This document shows positions 57,521-64,000 of a DNA stretch of 64,000 nucleotides, in pieces. The DNA lies in contig CM035162.1 of NCBI GenBank assembly GCA_020205615.1, forward strand, positions 42,460,464-42,524,463. The letters run 5' to 3'. The notes beneath the pieces are model-generated. The model made no database searches. It was not told where the DNA came from and saw only the letters and a list, made by a program, of their open reading frames with translations. Origin of the DNA: Panax quinquefolius. Taxonomy: Eukaryota; Streptophyta; Magnoliopsida; Apiales; Araliaceae. Position 1 is the stretch's first letter. The number at the start of each line of letters is the position of its first letter. Both the position numbers and the translations under genes were made by a program.

Positions 57521-58543
57521 TTTATTATACTCAGTTGGTTAAAGCTTTGACTTCTATACTCCATGAAATTAGTGGAATATCCTTGATATTTGCACTTCAT
57601 CCAGTATCTTTTCATGGAAATATTCTTCTGAGCATTCTTAAATTTTACTCTACAAAGAAGTATCATGTTGACAATTTGGACGTTATTAGTTCCTGGATAA
57701 ATTAATTCTTGAACTTGTTTTATTGAATTCTTATATCATTGTCATCATCATCATGTTTATATTATGTTAAAAGTCATCTGTTGCCGGTAGTGCATAAATG
57801 GATTTGGTATGATTATGACCAGGGATTAATCGGTATAATCATGACCGTAATGTTACAAATGATGTGGTAAAAGTCGTCATTGGCCCGTAGTGCATTGATA
57901 GACAGTTGTTGGCATGATCATGACCATTGATGAACGAATATCCTTGGCCCGTAGTACATGGATAATTTATGGTTGTGATACTAATGAATATCCTTGGCCG
58001 TAGTGCAGAGATGATGTGGATTATTTATTAAGCTGAGTCCCAGCGATAAAAGTGGTGAAAAACCTTTTAAATCATAAAAGATTGTAGATTTTATTCTCTA
58101 CTTGACTCTTTTAATGGATTTCTTGTTTCGCTGCAGTTAAATTTGATGTTTGTTATATTGTATCATTTTGAAACTGTTGAAGGCTAACGATAATTTATTC
58201 TTCATTATCTTAGTCATAATATTTCTTACTGGTCTAGTTGAGCTCACCCTTTTACTTTCATTGTTCTCTTCAGGAAATGAGAACGTAGCAGGGACTAGTC
58301 GGGGAACGGAGTGATGGTCCAGATGATAGCATTAGTAGTCCTCATTATTCTACGAATTAGTGTGATAATAAATGTATTGAGGACTTATTTTGAGTTTGAA
58401 TACTGTCTAGAAGACAATATTTATATTAAAACTCACAGCTTATGTTGTATATTTAAGATTGTATTTCAGTTTTTTATTTGTATTCGTACCATGAATTTGG
58501 CGACTCGAATAGGTGATGTATACCTATTTGGGGCAAAGACAGT

Positions 58544-58555
58544 TAGTATCAAAGC
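58544..58555 (+). other. Element D primer binding site (degraded)
   Basis: TAGTATCAAAGC differs from TGGTATCAGAGC at two positions. It lies two bases after the LTR end. Confidence 0.75.
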
Positions 58556-58726
58556 TTAGGATATGATCCCCGGCCGAGATGTGAGACAAGAACTAGGAGG
58601 GAGAGGCGAGGAATTCCTTCGCTAGTATGACCTACCTAAGTTTATTTGGTATTTAATTGGTCGGTCAGAGTATAGGGATAATATGTGATATGATAACTAA
58701 CCCTTGTTTTGTGCCAGTATCTGAAA

Positions 58727-59950
58727 ATGACATCCGAGAATGTTGAGAATAGAAATGGAGCACAGGAGACCGTTGAGTCTCCACATATCAATAATCAGGA
58801 TAATGTGCATCAGGAAGGTGACAATCCTCATGCAAACAACAACACTGACCAAATGATGAATGATGGAATGTTCAGAGGCTTTATGCAATCCATGCAACAT
58901 CAGGCGAGAGCGGCTCCTGTCCAAGATGTAGGTGGAAACATTGGAAACTCTCGGACGGTCACCGCTAAAAAGTTCAAAGAGCTGGGACCACCAGAGTTTA
59001 TTGGAGAGCCAAAACCACTTAAGGCGGAGACGTGGATAAAGTAGATCACCAAGATATTTGATGTCTTAGGATGCTCCAAGGAGAAAAAGGTTCCCTTTAC
59101 CACCTTTATGTTGCGAGGAGAGGCAGATTACTGGTGGGAATCGGTAAAGAGTACTCAACCTGCCGCACTGAAGATGTCTTGGGAGAAGTTCCAAGAACTA
59201 TTCAATGATTAGTACTTTCCTGAAAGTATTCGTCACATAAAAGAGGTAGAGTTCATCAAGTTGGAGCAGAACAATATGAAGGTGTCGCAGTACGAAGCTA
59301 AGTTTGCCGAGTTGTCCCGGTTTGCGTCTCACTTGGTTGATAATGAGGAAAGAATGACGCAGATGTTTCTAAGAGGTTTGAAACCCGAGATACGTCAATA
59401 TCTAATTTCTCATAAACTGTGTTTGTATTCAGATGTTGTAAATAGGGCTCAGTTATTGGAGTGCGATAACGAGTCAACTCAACCAAGAGAAAGCTGTCGG
59501 CAAAATGATAATACCAGTGGTAGCAGTCATCGAAGCGGTGACAACAAACGTGGAGGGAATCAACATGCCAGAAATGGTAACCACTTCGGTGGTAATCATG
59601 TCCAAGACAATAAGAATGGACATTTCAAGAAGAGGAGATTCAACAATGATGGAAAGCGTCGCCAACGATCAAAGACCGTGGTTAGGGAAGGAGAATGACC
59701 ACCTATCATATGCTTCAAATGCGGAGGGGAGGGACATATCAGTCTGAACTGCGCGATGCCATCCAAAGCGTGTTATAATATTGGAAGAGAAGGTCAGCTA
59801 GCCCGATTTTGTCGTTCACCGAAGACAAGTCCAGTTGGAACGGTGACACAAAATACCGACCCAGACAAGTCAAAACCAGTAGTTCAAGGGAGAGCTTTTG
59901 TTGTGACCTCCCAGAAAGCAAGGAACCCGAACGAGGTCATCATGTAAGCT
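58727..59950 (+). pseudogene. Element D gag
   Basis: ATG at 58727. The gag core (VTAKKFKELGPPEFIGEPKP, LRGEADYWWESV, FAELSRFASHLVDNEERMT) stays in one frame with stops at 59042, 59211 and 59696. The zinc knuckles are CFKCGGEGHISLNC (intact) and CYNIGREGQLARFC (second Cys and His lost). The frame is lost near 59945 by a small deletion before the protease. Confidence 0.85.
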
Positions 59951-59982
59951 TATCATAAACTCTAGCGAAGTCTATACCTTAT

Positions 59983-60309
59983 TTGATACAAGTTCTACCC
60001 ATTCTTTTATTTCTCCTCTCAACGATTAAATTTGACTCGGAGAAATTAGACTTTGACTTATCTGTGGAAACTCCGTTGGGAGAAACCTTCATTACATCCA
60101 CTATTTATAAGTCTTGTTTGGTTCAAATTGGTACCCTCACATTACCTGTCGATCTTATTTCATTGAAAATACTTGCATTTGATGTGATTCTAGGGATTGA
60201 TTGGTTAACCACTCATCATGCAAAAATTGATTATTTTCGTAAGTTTGTTAGCTTTCATATTCCTAACCAACCTATTATGCGAATTCAAGCAACAAAACCA
60301 TTAAAATAA
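59983..60309 (+). pseudogene. Element D protease
   Basis: The active site reads DTSSTHSF instead of DTGSTHSF (Gly to Ser). A short deletion after FIS removes part of the CAQH block. LDFDLSVETPLGETF and VILGIDWLTTHHAKIDYF are well kept. A TAA after KPLK (60307) ends the frame. Confidence 0.8.
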
Positions 60310-60345
60310 ATCACTGTCATCTCAAGCCATAAAGCTATTCGTTTA

Positions 60346-61786
60346 TTGAAAAATGGATGTCAAGCTTTCTTAGCTCATGTCACAAATTTAAACAAAAATA
60401 CGTTAGAGTTGAATGATATTTCTATTGTTAATAAATTTCCTGACGTATTCCTTGAAGAACTTCCTGGCTTACTCCCAGTGCGTGAAATTGAATTTTGTAT
60501 CGACCTGGAACCCGGTACAAAACCCATTTCTAATGCCCCATATCAAATGGCTCCTATTGAACTTCAGGAGTTAAAGACCCAATTGCAGGAATTGTTAGAC
60601 ATTTGTTTCATTTGTCCTAGTACGTCTCCTTGGGGTGCTCCTGTTCTATTCGTGAAGAAGAAAGATGGGAGTATGCGACTTTGTATTGATTATCGGGAGT
60701 TGAATCATGTCACCATCAAAAATAGGTACCTATTGCCACGTATTGATGACCTGTTTGACCAATTACAAGGAGCCAAATTCTTTTCAAAGATTGATCTTCG
60801 TTTCGGATATCACCAATTGAAGATTAGAATTGATGACATTCCAAAGACGGCTTTCAAAACTCGGTACGGGCATTATAAATTCCTAGTCATGTCCTTTGGA
60901 TTGACTAATGCTCCTGTTGCCTTCATGGATATGATGAACCGAGTATTCAAGAAATATTAGGATCACTTTGTGGTCGTCTTTATTGATGACATCCTTATTT
61001 ATTCCAAAAGCCATGAAGATCATGAGCAACACTTGAGGCTGATATTCCAAAAGCTTCGTGAAAACAAGCTTTATGCCAAGTTGAAGAAATGCGAGTTATG
61101 GCTTGAGGAAGTAGCATTCCTTGGGTACGTAGTATCAAGTCATGGAATATCTGTTGACCCGGCAAAGATTGAAGCAATTCAAAGCTGGGAGCAACCTAAA
61201 TCAGTGACCGAAGTACGTAGCTTTCTCGGTTTAGTTGGTTATTATCGGAGGTTCATGGAAGGATTTTCTCGAATCTCTACTCCACTAACTCAGCTGACTC
61301 GAAAAGATACAAAATTAGGTTGGAGCGTGGAATGTGAGAAGAGTTTTCAAGAACTCAAGAGGAGGCTCATTTCAAAGACTGTTCGACAATACCATCCGGC
61401 CGGAGGGATTTGTCATCTACAGTGATGCATCGGGCAAAGGGTTAGGATGTGTTCTCATGCAACATGGGAAAGTCATAGCCTATGCCTCTCCGCGACTCAA
61501 AGAATATGAGAGGAATTATCCTACTCATGATCTAGAGTTGGCAGCTGTTATCTTCACACTTAAAATTTGGAGGCATTACCTGTATGGGGAGAAAGTGGAG
61601 ATCTTTACGGATCATAAAAGCCTCAAATATTTCTTCACCCAAAAAGAACTCAACATGCGGCAACGACGTTGGCTTGAACTGTTGAAAGATTATGATTATA
61701 CCATCCAATACCATCCTGGAAAAGCGAACATGGTAGCTGACGCATTGAGTAGAAGATCATATGTGGGTACGAGTGCGATATTGTAA
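60346..61786 (+). pseudogene. Element D reverse transcriptase and RNase H
   Basis: The RT is open for 204 residues (60346-60960) with [33 protein letters not shown] and [14 protein letters not shown] at 60958 follows, then [12 protein letters not shown] with both catalytic Asp. A frameshift near 61380 precedes RNase H ([42 protein letters not shown]), which keeps its acidic residues and ends at a TAA at 61784. These activities would copy the element RNA into DNA in the particle. Confidence 0.85.
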
Positions 61787-61801
61787 ACGCAAAGGCCCAT
61801 T

Positions 61802-63361
61802 TTGTGTGACTTGCAAAGGATGGAGATAGAGTTAAAGACTCCAGGGACCTATGTGATGATGACGAATATACGAGTAGAACCGACTTTAATCGATAAAGTT
61901 AAAGCTACTCAAGCTACAGACCTGGAACTAATGGAACTAATGCGTATGAGGAAGAAAGTGCAAGAAGGTGCTATGCCGGAAGCAAGAATCGATGAAGAAG
62001 GAATACTTCGAGTCAACTCCAGACTTTGTGTTCCTAACGACCCTGATTTAAAGTATAAAATCATGATGGAGGCGCACAATACACCGTTTGCAATCCATCT
62101 TGGGAGTTCCAAAATGTATCGTGATCTTCCTCATATATTTTGGTGGAGCAATATGAAGAGAGAGATAGCGCTGTTTATCTCAAGGTGTCTAACTTGTCAA
62201 CGAGTTAAGGCGGAGCATCAAGTACCAAAAGGTCCATTGTAACCACTTGAAATTCCAAAATGGAAGTGGGAGCACATTACCATGGATTTCGTTATCGGTC
62301 TTCCCAGGGTTTCTCAAGGCATAGATGCGATTTGGGTCATTGTTGATAGATTGACCAAGTCGGCTCATTTCTTACATATACGAGAAACTTATACACTTGA
62401 ACGTCTTGCTCGCATGTACATAAATGAGATTGTAAGGCTGCATGGTATGCCAGTATCCATAGTTTCTGATCGAGACCCAAGATTCACTTCACGATTTTGG
62501 GTTAGTTTGCAGAAAGCTATGGGCACGAATTTACGATTTAGCTCGGCATATCATCCTCAAACGGACGGGCAGTCGGAGAGGACTATTCAAACTCTTGAAG
62601 ATCTATTAAGACTCTGTGTCCTTAACTTCAAGGGAAGTTGGGACAAGTTCTTACCATTGGTGGAGTTTTTCTACAACAACAGTTATCAAGCAAGTATTGG
62701 CATGGCTCCATTTGAGGCATTGTATGGAAGAAAGTGTCGTTCTCCAGTATGTTGGGATGAGGTGGGTGAAGCAACGTTGTTGGGACTGAAGTTTGTACGT
62801 ATGACTACAAAAAAGATTCAAACAATCCGACAACGTATAAAAACCTCACAAGATTGACAAAAGAGTTATGCTGATCTTCATCGAAAAGACGTGGAATTCG
62901 ATATTGGAGATCATGTGTTGTTATGTGTTGCTCCATGGAAAGGAGTTACGAGATTTGGAAATAGAGGAAAGCTCAATCCTCGATTCATTGGCCCATTTTT
63001 AATCCTCGATCGAGTAGGAACTGTGGCCTATAGACTCGCTTTACCACCAAGTATGTCTCGTGTTCATAACGTTTTTCACATATCCATGTTACGTAAATAT
63101 GTGGAAGACCCGAACCACATTATTGAGTTAGAACCGGATGAAATAGCGGAAGATTTAACGTATGAAGAGGTTCCTGTTCAAATCTTGGATAAGAAGGAAC
63201 ATATTCTACGCTCCAAGGTTATACCTCAAGTCAAAGTTTTGTGGAGAAACCACGATGTTGAGGAAATGACCCGGGAGTTAGAATCTGAAATGAAATCAAG
63301 ATATCCTTACCTCTTCGATATACCAAGTACGTACCCTAATTTCGAGGGCAAAATTTCATAA
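61802..63361 (+). pseudogene. Element D integrase and chromodomain
   Basis: Zinc domain HNTPFAIHLG and CLTCQRV; core [43 protein letters not shown], with all three catalytic acids. There are stops at 62240 (TAA) and 62855 (TGA), otherwise one frame. The C-terminus has FDIGDHVLL, RFIGPFLILDRVG, HNVFHISMLRKYV and a chromodomain (VLWRNHDVEEMTRELESEMK) ending at TAA 63359-63361. It is the best-preserved integrase of the window. Confidence 0.88.
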
Positions 63362-63372
63362 GAAGGGGAGGT

Positions 63373-64000
63373 TGTAAGACCCCAACTTTTATAAATAAAG
63401 ATGAATTTTCTATAAATATCATTTTTGAATATTATGGAATGAATTTGATATAATGTTATAATTGTGGGTAATATTTATAAATTTTGCAAAGTACGCAAGT
63501 TATATAATATTCGATTGGTCGGTGAATATTTATTTTAACAGGGAATATTCGTACAACGGCACAATCATTGGTGGACCCCACAACGGAATTATTGTCGGAT
63601 TAAGAAAACGACAAAAGTACTTTATGAAAATAACGGCGGAAGTTTTTACCGTTAACTGTTAAAACACCTGGTGTTAAAAGTACAATAATATGTGTGGTTG
63701 CATAGTAGCACACGATATTGATTATTTATGCTTACGTGAGAAGTCACTCAGTTTTGTTCAATTATTGTTACAGTAATTGTTGCATAGTATCTCACGTTAT
63801 TTGATTCAATTATTGTCAATATTTTACATATTATTAAATCAATAATTGAGAAGACAAAGTTATTAATATTATTATTTGCAATATTAACGATGTCAAGAAG
63901 TTCTGCCAAGGAGAGGTTTGGTCACCTAATCGCGCGCCACTATGGAAAAAACCTTATTGGAAAGTCTCCTCTTTCTTGGTAACGACCTGGTCAATTAATA
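63373..64000 (+). repeat. Element D 3' LTR, cut by the window end
   Basis: Follows the PPT AGAAGGGGAGGT (63361-63372). It matches 45886-46510 closely, confirming the pairing of these two LTRs. Confidence 0.9.

Larger units (their letters stand above)
45886..58541 (+). repeat. Element D 5' LTR (split by element C)
   Basis: Parts 45886-47082 and 57145-58541 join after removal of C and one TATTA, giving about 2.6 kb. The first 600 bp closely match the 3' LTR start at 63373. A TATA box CTATAAATAG is at 46941-46950. Downstream there is a tandem array at 57173-57520 and repeated CCTTGGCCCGTAGTGCA motifs at 57885-58010. It ends GGGGCAAAGACA before the PBS. Confidence 0.8.
45886..64000 (+). mobile_element. 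Element D: Tekay-like chromovirus, partial, interrupted by element C
   Basis: The 5' LTR starts at 45886 inside the 3' LTR of A, is split by C (47083-57139) and ends at 58541. PBS, gag, protease, RT, RNase H, integrase, chromodomain and PPT follow. The 3' LTR starts at 63373 and runs out of the window. The 5-bp AATAG before it is the candidate target duplication, to be matched beyond 64000. Stops and two frameshifts make it non-coding overall, but each domain is long and easily read. Confidence 0.85.

Noticed and set aside
1..64000. tRNA, rRNA or other structural RNA genes
   Set aside because: No cloverleaf with A and B boxes and no rRNA core sequence was noticed. The tRNA-like matches are only the retrotransposon primer sites.

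Overview
This window looks like nuclear DNA of a flowering plant, most likely a eudicot. It is AT-rich, has many (TA)n tracts and is built almost entirely from transposable elements and broken gene fragments. I see no intact host gene, no rRNA, no convincing tRNA and no CRISPR array. The species cannot be told from the sequence alone.

Region 1 (1-6.6 kb): a non-autonomous Helitron (minus strand, 216-4450) with a classic hairpin plus CTAG 3' end carries an exon of an HAD subfamily IIIB (class B-like) acid phosphatase and an unidentified 101-aa ORF. Next to it, an old Athila-type LTR remnant is split by a Mutator-like MITE (5575-6341) with long terminal inverted repeats and a perfect 10-bp target duplication.

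Region 2 (6.6-11.6 kb): a 5-kb inverted duplication with arms of about 2.3-2.5 kb. Each arm holds an intron-containing, decayed copy of a Ulp1-type SUMO protease gene. A 177-bp Ty1/copia integrase fragment forms the loop. Any read-through transcript would be a long hairpin RNA.

Region 3 (11.6-23.4 kb): transposase-like fragments, then a GC-richer, mitochondrial-looking stretch. A 3.6-kb mosaic follows, bracketed by a 289-bp direct repeat, with exon fragments of three unrelated host genes: ZOP1 zinc finger, beta carbonic anhydrase and an RCD1/SRO protein. After it come gypsy-type and 'putative plant transposon protein' fragments, a hAT-like MITE and a partial LTR.

Region 4 (23.4-64 kb): a nest of LTR retrotransposons. 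Element A (Ty3/gypsy chromovirus, Tekay-like, plus strand) starts at 23368. Its 5' LTR is split by an Athila-like Ty3/gypsy element (minus strand, 25414-36905). Its pol is split by a solo LTR (38905-40422, TSD ATTGA). Its 3' LTR is split by a second Tekay-like element D (from 45886 to beyond the window). The 5' LTR of D is in turn split by a third Tekay-like element C (minus strand, 47083-57139, TSD TATTA). C is therefore the youngest of that chain. All polyproteins carry stops, frameshifts or lost catalytic residues, so none looks autonomous now.
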